Positions 1 to 10,267 of a stretch of 64,000 nucleotides of DNA are shown piece after piece. The stretch lies in NCBI GenBank assembly GCA_022605405.1, contig JABYQQ010000005.1, positions 1,426,001 through 1,490,000 of the forward strand, in the 5' to 3' direction. Position 1 is the stretch's first letter, and the number at the start of each line of letters is the position of its first letter. The notes beneath the pieces were generated by a model that was not told the origin of the DNA, did no database searches, and was given only the letters and a program-made list of their open reading frames with translations. The stretch comes from Earliella scabrosa (lineage: Eukaryota; Basidiomycota; Agaricomycetes; Polyporales; Polyporaceae). The position numbers and the translations under genes are program-made.

Positions 1-105
1 CACTGTCTGTGCAACAAGAAGGAGCAACTTCTTCCGTTGATCAATGTGGTGGACGAAGTTGTATGGGATGGCAAACGATTGACGGTGGAGGATATCAATA
101 CTTGA
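1..105 (+). CDS. F-box-like family protein, C-terminal end only (cut by window edge)
   Basis: The reading frame starting at base 1 is open and stops with TGA at 103-105. Its 34 residues (CLCNKKEQLLPL, then VVWDGKRLTVEDIN) closely match the C-terminus of the next gene (CQCSKKEELLPL, then IVWNGRQLTAHNIQ), so this is the last part of a tandem paralogue whose body lies outside the window. The family is an Agaricomycete F-box-like/LRR-type expansion, presumably substrate adaptors for SCF ubiquitin ligases. That role is inferred from the better-preserved paralogues, because the F-box itself is not visible here. Whether the full gene is intact cannot be judged. Confidence 0.75.
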   Translation, partial: HCLCNKKEQLLPLINVVDEVVWDGKRLTVEDINT

Positions 106-426
106 CGAGCCCCTTGGTTGCGGGGCCAATACTAGTCCTAGTAGTGCATAGATGTATTTCTCTGTTTAGATGTAGTAACTTCGCGTTTTGGAGATTTTCG
201 GTCCGATCCATGCACTGGCACATCTTCCGATGTAGCATTCCCACGCCCGCGTCGAATACGTCGTCCTACGCATGCAAGCGCTCAGCGAGTTGAAACGGTG
301 ACAAGTCACGCAACCGCACATGCTTGCTGTCCTCTATCATAGGTCGTTTCCCTCTATCGCTCCGTGATGATTATGTCTGACAACCATCATAGTTGTGACG
401 GCTAATATCGGTTGTGGACGTTGGAG
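106..426. other. Intergenic spacer between tandem F-box paralogues
   Basis: No ORF with protein-like composition is seen. It should hold the 3' end of the first paralogue and the promoter of the second. No clear TATA box was found. Confidence 0.5.
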
Positions 427-2475
427 ATGAAGTCACTGACGGTTGACTCGGAGAGGTTCGTGATCTCATTTCCAGTGAGGGGCTGGTGGACGTGGTAACT
501 TAATCAGATCTGCCCTAGTTCGGAAGGCTTAAGAAGCCAGGCCGCCTTTCACGACGCCGAGGTTCGCCGACTGAAGGAGCTGTTCAACGGGAACACGAAA
601 GCGGCGATACTCCCTCCTCACCTCCTCTCCCTCATTTTCCTCGAACACGCCCATGATTTCTTCGAGCAAAGACTGTCGTCATGGTACTGCCCCAAGGATC
701 CTGTTGGAGAGCCGTCTCACAAGGCTCTCTATTCGTGGATTACCGTGTCCCACGTCTGCCGCAGTTGGCGAACAACCGCCCTTAGCTGCGCGAAGCTGTG
801 GACTATCGTCGTGCTCGACGAGCGCATCCACCCGGAATTCATCCAGCTTCTCTTGGACCGCTCAAGCGGTCTCTCACTCACGGTCATCTTGCATGTGGCA
901 CAGGAGGATCATTGCCCGACGTGCATTTCAACCGAGGAGGCATCTTACAACTACGACTGCGCCATCGACGTCTTCAAGAGGATATTACCCGCTATTCGCA
1001 TTCTGAAGGTCTTCGTCGCCAAGGAGAAACACGCAGAACTGTGGAAGGCGCTTAGACGTCTGCGACGTGCCACGAAGCTCGAGGACTTGCATATCGAGGC
1101 CGTCGAATATGTGCGTTTTACCCGGAGCCGCTACCAAGGCGGGGCATCGGTGGTGGTCCCGCACGAGATCTCCTCGCAGATCCCGACTTCCCTTCGTTCA
1201 GTCAAACTATGCGGTGTCGGATTCGCCTGGTCCAACACCCTCCTCTGTGCGACCCTGCGCCACCTCCATGTTTCGAGCTATCAGCCACTGCAAGGGAAGC
1301 ATCTGAGCGCGTTGCTCGCTGCCTTGAACAACATGCCGCATCTTGAATCTTTCCGTATCGATGTGCTACCCCCGTCAATTCTTGGGTCGGAACCCCCACG
1401 TGTCGCGTTACCTTCCCTCCAACGGCTAGAGATCCCATTGAAGCAGGTAGAGAGTGCAGTCCTGCTCCTCCATCTTGACTTGCCCCGGACAGCCTCAGTG
1501 CTCTTCTTTGACACTAGAAGTTTACACGCCGCCTTCGAGAAGGAACCAGAGGTTGATCCGAAGCTTTACACCGATATTGCCGGCGCAATTGCCTCATTAC
1601 TCGATGGCACAAACGTCTACGCGCTCTCGCAGGTCCGTAACGAGTCAGGGTACAGCCTCGACCTCCCCCTCTGCAGCCTGTGGACCACGAGCCCCTCGAA
1701 GAGCCTTGACGGTCCTCCACCGCCGTGGCGTTGCATGGAGACCACGCCACCTCAGGTCGCGGTCCGCGCCGCCCTCAACAGTCCGGTCATGGAGGCCATC
1801 CTCGTCAGGCTTGACCTCTCATACGTGGAAACCATGAAGATCGACGCCGATTGCGAGACCACCGCTCGACACTTGATAGAGTCGGTGCGAGCTGCGAAGA
1901 ACCTCTCAGCACTGCACATATCCGGAGAGATCACCCTTCCGCTTGGAGCGGTCCTCTCTGGCTGGAGTCGCTTCAGAGACGCGGAGGAGCTCGCGCGCGT
2001 ATCGCGTCCCTATAATGATAGGGCCGACGAGTCCGACCCCCTCCCAGACTGGTATGGTTTCGGCGACGTGGCCGACGACGTCTGGGGAGACCCCGCTGTG
2101 GAAGACGCGATAGAAGAGCACCGTGACCGTTACCGGCCGTGCGGCGGTCCCTATCCACTCTTTCCCCGCCTGCGGACGCTTGTCGTGGCAGAGGTCGACT
2201 TCTTGCATACGGACCGCGAGGATACGACGTTCGGAAGGCGTTCGCGGCGAATTCCTTTCCTTTGGGCCTGCTACGGAGTACCGTATGGACTCGACGCGAA
2301 GGCGCTTGCAAAGAGCTTGCGGCTCCGTCGCGGGCAAGGCGTCTCGGAGGTGGTCCGCTTGGAGTTCATCGACTGTCAGTGCAGCAAGAAGGAGGAGCTT
2401 CTTCCATTGTTCGATGTGGTGCAGGAGATTGTGTGGAATGGCAGACAATTGACCGCGCATAATATTCAACTGTAG
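427..2475 (+). CDS. F-box-like domain protein
   Basis: Probable SCF ubiquitin-ligase adaptor. The frame is open well upstream of the first internal candidate start and reads AAFHDAEVRRLKELFNGN, then ILPPHLLSLIFLEHA (F-box helix 1) and WITVSHVCRSWRTTALSCAKLW (F-box helices 2-3). The remaining roughly 500 residues are leucine-rich, with LRHLHVSSY- and LESFRIDVL-type stretches, and end in the family C-terminus WNGRQL. The 5' end is uncertain. The best in-phase model is ATG at 427, intron 475-540 and exon 541-2475, giving about 660 aa. The three other paralogues here have a phase-2 first intron, and an acceptor at 518 would fit that phase, but no matching first exon was found. The gene is a tandem copy of the fragment at 1-105. 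It lacks obvious LRR consensus repeats, as is usual for this fungal family. Confidence 0.7.
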
Positions 2476-3009
2476 GGATGGGACGCGAGTCGTGTAGCGC
2501 GACTGACGCGGTAATATATGGAGGGTATGTTACTGTGACCTATTTTAGTGATCGATGCAGCGCAAAGAGGAGTTGTCGTTCTTGCATACTCGGCCTCGTT
2601 GTCAGGTTCCATCGACATCTCTAACTTAACCAAGGAGCTCTAGAATTAGAATCTCATCAACACCGGTAATACCTATGTATATGCGTGCACACAACTCACC
2701 GGCACGTTTCTTCTTTCGGAGGCGCAGCGGCAATTACCATATGTTGCTGTAGGACCGTAGCAGAGCAGGGCTAAGGGTCTTAGTACGATCTGATAGAATC
2801 TCCCCCCGTGTGTAACTTCTTCCAGACTTCTCCGTCTGCAAGGTCGTCACCAGCGTACTTCTTGTTGTATAGCTCGTCGTCTATCCAGTCGGGAGTTGAA
2901 CCACATCTAGAACAAATCTCGCAAACGACGGGAACACAGCAACGGTAGCTAGTACTGGATAGAATACTGTCGAAGATGTTCTAAACCTACAAGTCAGTCT
3001 CACCGTGAC
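2476..3009. other. Intergenic, convergent 3' regions
   Basis: Lies between convergent genes (F-box on + and MYND on -). An alternative last exon of the MYND gene may extend to 2949: donor GTAAGT near 3032, acceptor at 2987-2988. Nothing else is recognised. Confidence 0.45.
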
Positions 3010-4348
3010 TCATGTGGAAGCAAGACGAGACTTACTGTATCGCTCAACGCGTATGTCGGGGGGCAACTGCCAAAGTTTTCTGAACGTTCGCAGAAACTCA
3101 GGTCCGAAAGTTCTGGAGCGCAGTCTGATGACATCGCCCCGATGGTATCGACTGGCGTACGGAATGTCGATGAAGATCTCTTGAGCCCAAGAGCGCGGGT
3201 GAGGCAAATAGCTCAGATCCATTTCGTCAAGGTAGTAGGTGGGTCTGTAGGTTTCAACATCAACCCAGTCAGGATCCCGATCGTCTTCAACAATAGGATG
3301 GTTGTGCTGGCCGGTCTTGCAGGCGTACTGATGGACGAGCCAATGCTATTCCGGGTTCCCATCAGCGCACGCGAGCAAAGATCAGTACCACTCACTCGTT
3401 CTTGACACTGCTGGCTACAGTAATGTGGTTTGCTGTCCGGGAGGCACTGTCCGCCGCACTTTGCGAGGAAGCTTTTGTGTAGGACCTGAATGCCACAGCC
3501 TTCGGCGGCGCAACGATACTGATGTGGCGCCTTCGAGATCTTCCCCAAACGGCGTTCCTCTTGCGTCCGCTGTCGAATCAGATAGTCGTCGTAGGCCTTC
3601 CAGAGATCAGGTAGCCTCGCTTCGGAGAACTTGCCCTGACCACGCAGATCGACACCGTGCATCCTCTGGAGGACCATGAGCCAGCTCGGGATACGGGTCA
3701 CAATCGCGGGCACGAAACCCTCTTGTGCGCAGTCATTCGCGACAAAGGCCGCATTCACCAGGGGCGGCCACTTGTGAGCAGCATATAGGGAGCCAGGGTG
3801 CATTTCTGGTATCAGGAAGTAGAGCTGGAAGTACATCCAAGCAGCGACGGCTAGGGCGCGTTTTCTGATTTGGGGGGTAATGTTGGCTACGCGTCCAGGC
3901 CACTGGACGTCGGGCATTGCGCCAGTTCGGCCATTCAAGGCTTGCAGGAGGGACATGGTGACTTCGGGCTTCGCGTCGTCAGGGTCGCACTGAGCCAGTC
4001 GCCTACGGCAGGGTCGTTTGAATCGCATCGACGACAAACAATCACAGCATATATTCCAACCAAGATCACGCACCTCACGGCAACTTCAAGCATAGTTGGT
4101 GCGTCATTCATCGCCAGCACGCGGGCCAGTCGATCCGCGGGGTAGTCCTCCACCCATCGCTCTCCCTCCGAGAAGACCTGGCTGTAGTGTGGTTGTGCGC
4201 GGTGGTCGTAGTAAGTCTCCTGCTTCAGAAGGATATACTGCTCGAAGCTGGCGGGAGTGCGACGCCAGACGGACTCGCCAGGATGATCAAAGTTGACCTC
4301 ATGAATGATGGGAATGTGATGCTGGTTGCGAGAAGACGAGGCAGCCAT
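3010..4348 (-). CDS. MYND-type zinc-finger protein
   Basis: Modelled exons are 4074-4348, 3396-4002 and 3010-3345, about 405 aa. Splicing at 3346-3395 completes a MYND finger at about residues 257-303: CAAEGC, then CGGQC, then YCSQQCQE joined to HWLVHQYAC. MYND fingers bind zinc and mediate protein-protein contacts. The N-terminal 250 residues (ITPQIRKRALAVAAWMYFQLYF and following) have no domain I recognise, and the tail after the finger is short and charged. No SET domain is visible, so this is not a SMYD methyltransferase. The end is uncertain: reading through gives SKSRLAST-stop, but a GTAAGT sits at that point and splicing to 2986 would end the protein at 2949. Such MYND proteins are common multi-copy genes in mushrooms. 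Confidence 0.85.
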
Positions 4349-6374
4349 GATAGAGGCTGGTAGAGGTCAACCGTAGGCTGGTTTGGATTCCGTTGCAGGC
4401 CATCCAGATTAGATTAGATCATCTTGCCGGCGGAGCCTGAGGAAACGCGGGTGGCAGGAGCCTCGCTTGCAATTGGTACCGACGTCGACGACACCATAAG
4501 TTCCCTCATCGACGTTCTCCCGCGGCTGGGGCCACTACACACATATCGCATGCTTTGACCTCTGCTGAGCTAGATCGGCAACAGCGCGCTCTGGCTAGGA
4601 CAGTGCTCCCTGATCGTTGTGGCGCCCGCTGCCGCTGCACTTGTACACGGCTAACCTGGTCATCATGCGGGCAAACAACTTCCTAGTGACCACCACGAAG
4701 AGCAGCGCACCAAGAGCTATGTCAAATCGATTCATCAGGTCGAAACCACGCGCCATACTTGCTCGTGGTTGGAGCACGGAAGGTCTTTGGCGGAATCAAC
4801 AAAGAGTCCAACGCCGCTCACGCCACCCGGAGTTCAGCACGTATGTCAAAGCTCGCCAAAGCGTGCAGTGGCTCACGCTTTGTGGCAAGTGCAAGCGGCC
4901 AATTGCAAGCATACGATCTGTTTGTGTTTGTTTTGCGAGGCTGGTCCTCTGCCCGCCGGTCCAGGTCTATAAGAAGCACGCCACCGACGCGGTCCGTCTT
5001 CACTCTCGACCACCATCGTCTTCGTCTTCGTCTTCTCGCACTCCGCCTCTCTGTCATGTGCTCAACTCTCTTTATGCTCGCAATCAAGTTCGACGCTGAA
5101 GAGTATATAGCCCCAACCGGGCGACAATCCTCAAGCGCGTCGGGTGCTGGCTGGTTAGGGTCGCTGGTTAGGATCGCTATACCCGCCACTTGCGCCGAAG
5201 AGTAGGGCCCCAACCGGGCAAGGATCCTCAAGTGCGCATCGAAGTGTGGCCAATCAAGGAGGACTGCTGGTTTCACTGCCGAAGATTACTGCCCCAAAGG
5301 CGAAGGTCACCTAGGTTGGGTACTGTGGCGAGCCAATGCACTTCCTCCTGCTGTCTCTCCGTGGCGAATGACCCACTCAGACGGCCATCCCTAAGGGTGT
5401 ACATCTGTTTTATCTGGTCTGCGCTGGCTTGGGGTGGCTCTAACTCGCCGAAGGGTCAAACCCCGCCATCGTCCTCATGCTGGAGTACCACGTGGAACAA
5501 CTACTCTGAAGACTCACTGTACCCGATGACCTCGCCGAAGAGTAAGGCCCCAAACGGGCGATGATCATCAAGTGCGTTCATGTATGTGGCTATCAATTGT
5601 GCCGGACGTGTCTGGTTTGTGCCCGGGTGGTCAATCCTAAGCGTTACTCTGGCTCTATCGGCGGTCCACTGTTGCTGTGAATTCGCCTACTGATGAACGG
5701 ACGACAATCCAAACCGATTTCTGGTTCACGACGTCTATCTGGATCCAGGCCTGGCGGGTACGGTCAAGTTGCTGAAGATCTGCGCGTTTGGTCCGATTCC
5801 GGCGCCGAAGAGTAGAGCCCCAAACGGACGATGGTCTTCCAATGCGTCTCCTAGTCCTATCTTGGGAACCTTGGGACGATAGCTAGAGGCGATACTTCGC
5901 TTACGACACCTACTTCCTCGAGATGCTGCTTCAATGACAACCCATACAACGAGCTCAGGCCTCAAGCTTCAGGCTTCAAGGTTTTAACGGCTCAACAGTC
6001 ATGAAAGGTAAGTCCCGAGGGAGGGCGGATCTCCTGGTCCGTCCTGGCGCAGACCTTTTCGTGGTCCTCGGGATAAGTACCTGCGAAGCAGGGAAACCGA
6101 CATGCGCCTGAATTTTCTTTCTGTGCGTAGCAATACACGTGTATCTCTTAGTATTACGATAGCATGCAACAAAGTGTAGACTTCACAACGAGATGTGGTG
6201 GCGCCTATACGGCACTTCGCGACGCGTTGAGTGCACGCGTCATCCACATGACCGCGCCCGCAACAGCCCAATTCAAGTCTTGACATCCAGAAGGATTTCA
6301 TTACAAGCATCATAGTAAACCTGAAAATTCATGACAAAATGTGCAAGCAGGATCAACATAACAACAAGCAAGCA
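4349..6374. other. Gene-poor 2-kb region
   Basis: No protein-coding gene could be supported. There is a TATA-like CTATAAGA at about 4967, a (TCTTCG)n-like CT tract at about 5005-5035, and an ATG at 5056 opening a short frame (about 49 codons) that runs into the repeat described separately. The 160-codon ORF at 4617-5099 has no family features. An ATG followed at once by a splice-donor-like GTAAGT lies at 6001. The region may be a decayed gene. Confidence 0.5.
5087..5850. repeat. Diverged short repeat, about 45 bp, six copies with irregular spacing
   Basis: A unit close to GCCGAAGAGTAGGGCCCCAA followed by MCGGGCGANGATCCTCAAGTGCG recurs at about 5093, 5195, 5277, 5447, 5535 and 5806, all in one orientation. 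Copies 1, 2, 5 and 6 are clear; 3 and 4 are degenerate. Read on the minus strand the unit encodes LEDHRPFGALLFG-like peptides, but the copies do not share one open frame, so it is either an old coding repeat or plain DNA repeat. Spacing ranges from about 80 to 270 bp. Confidence 0.6.
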
Positions 6375-8100
6375 CTACACGCCCCGCTCCACCATGTGTC
6401 GTGGGACCTGCTGACCCACGATCGCTCTCCAAAGACTCTGCAACGCGGCCGCGACCTCTCTCCTGCGCACGCCGCTTCTGCGCCAGCTGAGTTTGAACGC
6501 GGCGAGGACGCAGAGTACGAACGAGATGTCGAGGAAGAGCCGGCGGATGACGACGAACGTCGGCGAGCGGTTGTCGCTGTTGGCGAGGAACGCCATGAGC
6601 TGGCGGAACAGCCGGAACACGCGCGCGAGCGGTTGGAGGACGAGCGACCACATGCCCATGTCGTCGATGTCCCACCGGACCACATCCTGCGCGCCACCGA
6701 ACGGGCTTCCCCGCCCGCCGACGAGCGCGGGGGAACGAAGCCCTGAGTGCGAGAGCGAGGCGGTCGAGTGATGGAGCAGCCCTTCCAGCGTCTCCAGGCG
6801 CTCCGTTATCGCCGCGAGGTGCGCTTGGACGCTCTCCACTGCGCGCTCGAGCATGGGTATGGATGCAGGGCGCGGAGGTACGCCACCGCCGCTCTGGAGC
6901 GAGTATTGTCGGTAGGGCGTTTGCGTTGTTGGACGGAAGCCGGCGCGAGACGAGTACCCGTGGACGGAAGACGCTGGATCTGTGGGCGGAGATCGGGCGA
7001 GCTGTTCTGGGTAGGAGACAGAGGTGGTGGGATATACAGAGGAGGGTATCGAGGTCGCAGATTCTGCGAAGGCGGACTGGGTCTGGAATCCGGGATGTGG
7101 CTGGGTTTGAGGCACGTTCACGGGTGGAGGCGAAGCGACAAACATCGTGCTTGCCATGGGTGTGCGGTAGGGGCGTGATGATGAAAGAGAGGACTGGGGT
7201 CGGTTCAGCTGGTTGGCGGCGTGAGGAGTGGTGATGGCCTGCGGTACTATGTCGGCAGCTTCGTCCTCCTCGTCCGACGTGCTTTCGTCTGTCTCGGATT
7301 CCAGAGCTTCTCCCATAGCGACCTGAGGAGGTTGGCCATGTACCTCGGGGATGACGACGGGACGATGTGATGTTGACGGCATCTCGGCGACTGAAGAACC
7401 CGATGAGCTCGAGCCTGGCGAATGACCAGAAACTCCTGTAGCAGTAATACGACTTGAGAAGACTGCAATAGCATGACAGAGAGGTGATTTACCACTCATG
7501 ACAAGGTTGGATGGATCCCCGGCGTATGACTCTAATTCCCGCACAAAGTCCCTCGCCACTGTTTTGTCGGAGTACTTCCGCAGTACCTATACATCGCTGA
7601 GTACACGTCGCTCACTCACAAGAACATAGACGTACCTTCAACAGAGCATCGACGTATAGCCATTTGGCTTCGTATGGGTCGAGGTCCTTATGTTTTGCCC
7701 AGGCATCCCTTACGAGAAGAGGCCTCGGTGTGAGCATGTGATTATGCGTTTGGAAGGCAGACGCGTCTGTACGTACCATTTCGCCCTTCCTAGCATGTCC
7801 CAGACGTTGGGACGGGGTCCTTGAACATTGCCGACAGTGGCTGTGATGGTCCGAGAGATCGCGAGAGGATATCAATACCGCGAAGAGCGAGGACGTGCGT
7901 TCCGTGATTACCTTGCTTATACAAGCTACGGAACCGCGTTCAACGTCGCAGTTGGGCGCAAACGAGTGATGTGCGCACCTGTACATGTTCAACTTCTCCT
8001 CATATCCCGTCTGGATGGGGCCGGTCTTTGGCAGGCCCTGGACTATCTCCACCGCGCGGTCGAATTGCGCATCAATGAGCTGGCGGGAAGTCACGTCCAT
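6375..8100 (-). CDS. Acyl-CoA-binding domain protein with C-terminal membrane anchor
   Basis: Exons are 7979-8100, 7912-7925 (a 14-nt micro-exon), 7777-7840, 7636-7708 and 6375-7586, about 494 aa. The first 100 residues are a full ACB domain: FDRAVEIVQGLPKTGPIQ, YEEKLNMYSLYKQATVGNV, RPNVWDMLGRAKWDAW, AKWLYVDALLKVL. ACB domains bind long-chain acyl-CoA. A long Ser/Pro-rich, probably disordered middle follows, then a coiled segment (ERAVESVQAHLAAITERLETL) and a hydrophobic helix near the C-terminus (DISFVLCVLAAF) that should anchor it in a membrane. This order resembles ACBD4/5-type proteins, which act at peroxisome or ER membranes; the location here is inference. A GTAAAT-type donor after ATGAGTG (near 7498) could mark a further short in-frame intron, left unspliced. 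Confidence 0.88.
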
Positions 8101-8560
8101 CTTGACTTCGACAGTTCACTGAAGAGATTATCAAGGCTCAAGACGGAATGCCAGTATAGTCCAGGACCCTTAGAAGCGAGAAGTCGTTCCGGAGAGAATG
8201 GCAGAGTGTAGCTCGTGGTGGACAACAGAAACGAAGCATCATAGACGAGTTGCCACTTTGGGGGAAGATTCTCACGCGCCTGCAGGACCGGGAAGGTGCA
8301 ACATACCGAGCAAATGCCCCGTGAAACATGTTCTACACTGACAGTGACACTGACAACGAGCATGGAGAAGAGGAGCCCGACCATGCACGTGTCGCATCGT
8401 GCTCAGCCATGGCACATGGTAGACAGACACAGGTATGAACGGGGGCTTGCATCTCATCTCACGTTGGTCGCTTTCAAAAAGCATATGGAACTGTCGAGAA
8501 TGGTAGTAGTATTATAAGGAACATACGCGAGAGAGGCACGGTTACATGACGGCACGGGTC
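8101..8560. other. Intergenic spacer
   Basis: Separates the start of the acyl-CoA-binding gene from the 3' end of the mS34 gene; both are on the minus strand. No coding or RNA feature is seen. It should contain the acyl-CoA-binding gene promoter. Confidence 0.5.
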
Positions 8561-8989
8561 TCATGACGAGGATGGTGTGGTAGGAAGAGGCTTGAATCCT
8601 GGCTTGAGGCGAGATTCGCCAACTGCCCATCTGTACTTCAGCCCGCCCGGGATCTTCTGATCCTGTTCGCTCGTCCGCTTCCCTGTGCAATGGTTGCACG
8701 TGTCAAGCAGGCCGGCGTGCACGTAACGCGACTTGTGCTCACCTTTCCATACGAGCACTCCCCAGGCCTTGCCGTGCTGTCCCTCGCACTTCAGGCTCGT
8801 GCGCGTGACCTCCCAGTAGCTGCCCTCAATCCCCTTCGCGCCCCATCGTGTCTGGTACACCCTTTGACCAACGCCGTCTCGAGGGAAACGAGCAAGGACC
8901 TCATAGAGGTTGCCAGGTAGCGGTGAAAGCGATGGCGGAAGTTGTGACGGAAGGAGTTTGCGCAGTGCGGATTGCAGTGACGTTGCCAT
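8561..8989 (-). CDS. mrps34: Mitochondrial small-subunit ribosomal protein mS34
   Basis: A single-exon gene of 142 aa. The core LARFPRDGVGQRVYQTRW, SYWEVTRTSLK and HGKAWGVLVWKG matches the mS34 signature (LGRLP.FGLGR.V..+.W, YW.+TRV, HGKAWGIL.FKG in the human protein). It should be a component of the mitochondrial ribosome small subunit. The N-terminus (MATSLQSALRKLLPSQLPPS) is Ser/Leu/Arg-rich without acidic residues, as expected for a matrix-targeting sequence. It is shorter than animal mS34, lacking the long C-terminal extension. It is transcribed divergently from a GatC-like gene 160 bp away. Confidence 0.82.
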   Translation of the reverse strand: MATSLQSALRKLLPSQLPPSLSPLPGNLYEVLARFPRDGVGQRVYQTRWGAKGIEGSYWEVTRTSLKCEGQHGKAWGVLVWKGEHKSRYVHAGLLDTCNHCTGKRTSEQDQKIPGGLKYRWAVGESRLKPGFKPLPTTPSSS

Positions 8990-9149
8990 GTTGACAGCGA
9001 GGTCACAGGCAGAGGGTCTGAGTGATGACGATTGAGAAGCAGGAGGCCGACTTCAACGAGGGGACTTTTGGTGGAGGTCTCGGAGGTGGTGGCCGCGAGA
9101 GAGATCGGACAGAGGTCTGGCGCCGGCGGTTGTTTTGCCACCAACTCCC
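8990..9149. promoter_or_regulatory. Bidirectional promoter, mS34 / GatC-like
   Basis: Only 160 bp separate the two divergent start codons (8989 on minus, 9150 on plus), so both promoters must overlap. No TATA box is evident. Both products appear to serve mitochondrial translation. Confidence 0.6.
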
Positions 9150-9650
9150 ATGTTCAGGCTCTTGGGATGCTCGCCCTCGAGACTACCTTCGCTTTTACGC
9201 GCTGCTAGAGGAGCCAGTCTGCGCAATAATGCGACACTTGCGGCAGTCGACACTACCGGAATCCCGCTCAAGCCGACATGGTCGGTGAATGAGTTGCTGT
9301 CCTCTTACCCTCGGCCTTCGATTTCTCCGCATACGCTACAGCGACTACATGAGCTCTCGGCTCTCCTTCCTCCGACCGAGGGCACCCCGGAGCATGTCAA
9401 GCTAACTCAGGAGATTGAGGAACTCGTCAAGCTCGTGGAGGCGGTCAAACTCGTGGATGTGAGCCAAGTCGCCGAGGATGATTCAGTCCCGGACGGCAGG
9501 ATATGGGCTTCTGGGGAAGGCGTCAGGCTGGACGATGAGGCCTTCGCGCGCGCAGGAGCGGACGCCGTCGACGGTCGTTCCTTGCTGACGCATGCCTCGC
9601 GAACCACGGACGGGCTGTACGTCGTCGAGACGGACAAGCTTCGGAATTGA
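9150..9650 (+). CDS. GatC-like subunit of mitochondrial Glu-tRNA(Gln) amidotransferase
   Basis: Single exon, 166 aa, starting at the ATG at 9150. The N-terminus (MFRLLGCSPSRLPSLLRAARGASLRNN) is basic, Ser/Leu/Arg-rich and free of acidic residues, as for a mitochondrial presequence. The middle, ISPHTLQRLHELSALLPPTEG followed by IEELVKLVEAVKLVD, fits the GatC pattern of a helix with a conserved L..L..L spacing followed by a second helix ending in V..VD, and the tail VPDGRIW, GVRLDDE resembles the GatC C-terminal strap. GatC bridges GatA and GatB in the complex that makes Gln-tRNA(Gln) by transamidation. Assignment rests on pattern similarity only; GatC proteins are short and poorly conserved. 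Confidence 0.62.
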   Translation: MFRLLGCSPSRLPSLLRAARGASLRNNATLAAVDTTGIPLKPTWSVNELLSSYPRPSISPHTLQRLHELSALLPPTEGTPEHVKLTQEIEELVKLVEAVKLVDVSQVAEDDSVPDGRIWASGEGVRLDDEAFARAGADAVDGRSLLTHASRTTDGLYVVETDKLRN

Positions 9651-10267
9651 CAGCACATACGCCGGTATGGATACGAGAGCTCTTGCCACTTCTCCAGGAT
9701 AGCTGACAATCTGTCAGGTCACAAGCCATGGGACCTCGTGGGTGGATGGAGAAAATCGAAGCACGTAGTGTCCGCCCTAGGCGCAGTTTATGGTTTTCAA
9801 TCAGTACCCCGTCGCACAACTATCTAAGTGTTGTGCAGACTGAGTTCAATGAACATTCAATCAGTGTCGTCCAGCAACGTCCAGTCCCATTCCTGGCAGC
9901 ATTGGGCGGTGCCATGTTCTGTGTTGCTACATGCGCAATGCCGTCAGTGGGCGCGCCGGCACATGTGGCGATAACAGGTGGTGCGTGCTTAGTGCTGCTC
10001 TGCGAGTGCAGCGTCTGACATAAATCACAGACAAAGAGCTTCATGTGGTCTGCGCGATATTTTTAACCCCGCAACACTAGCATCATGTGAGCTGCTTCCG
10101 TCGGTGATACGCTGGTATGCCTCTTTCCTAGTCGTCCGCCGTCTCTGGAGACACCAGAACAGCATGGACATGAGCACTCCTTGAGATATACTTGGACAGC
10201 CCGCGCAGGAAGATAAAGCGGTCGGGTTGTGGGTCGGTAGAGACCGTAGTCCCCTCGTACATTCACC
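9651..10267. other. Intergenic spacer upstream of the first metalloprotease
   Basis: No gene supported. A 96-codon ORF at 9728 has no family features or splice context. A weak AT-rich AGATAAAG at about 10208 could serve as the TATA element of the following gene. Confidence 0.45.

Noticed and set aside
4617..5099. 160-codon ORF with an upstream TATA-like sequence
   Set aside because: Composition is unlike protein, there is no splice context, and a different frame starts at the better-placed ATG at 5056.
6235..6240. Other ACGCGT motifs in the window
   Set aside because: ACGCGT also occurs away from divergent promoters (for example here and near 7760), so the motif alone is not treated as evidence without gene context.
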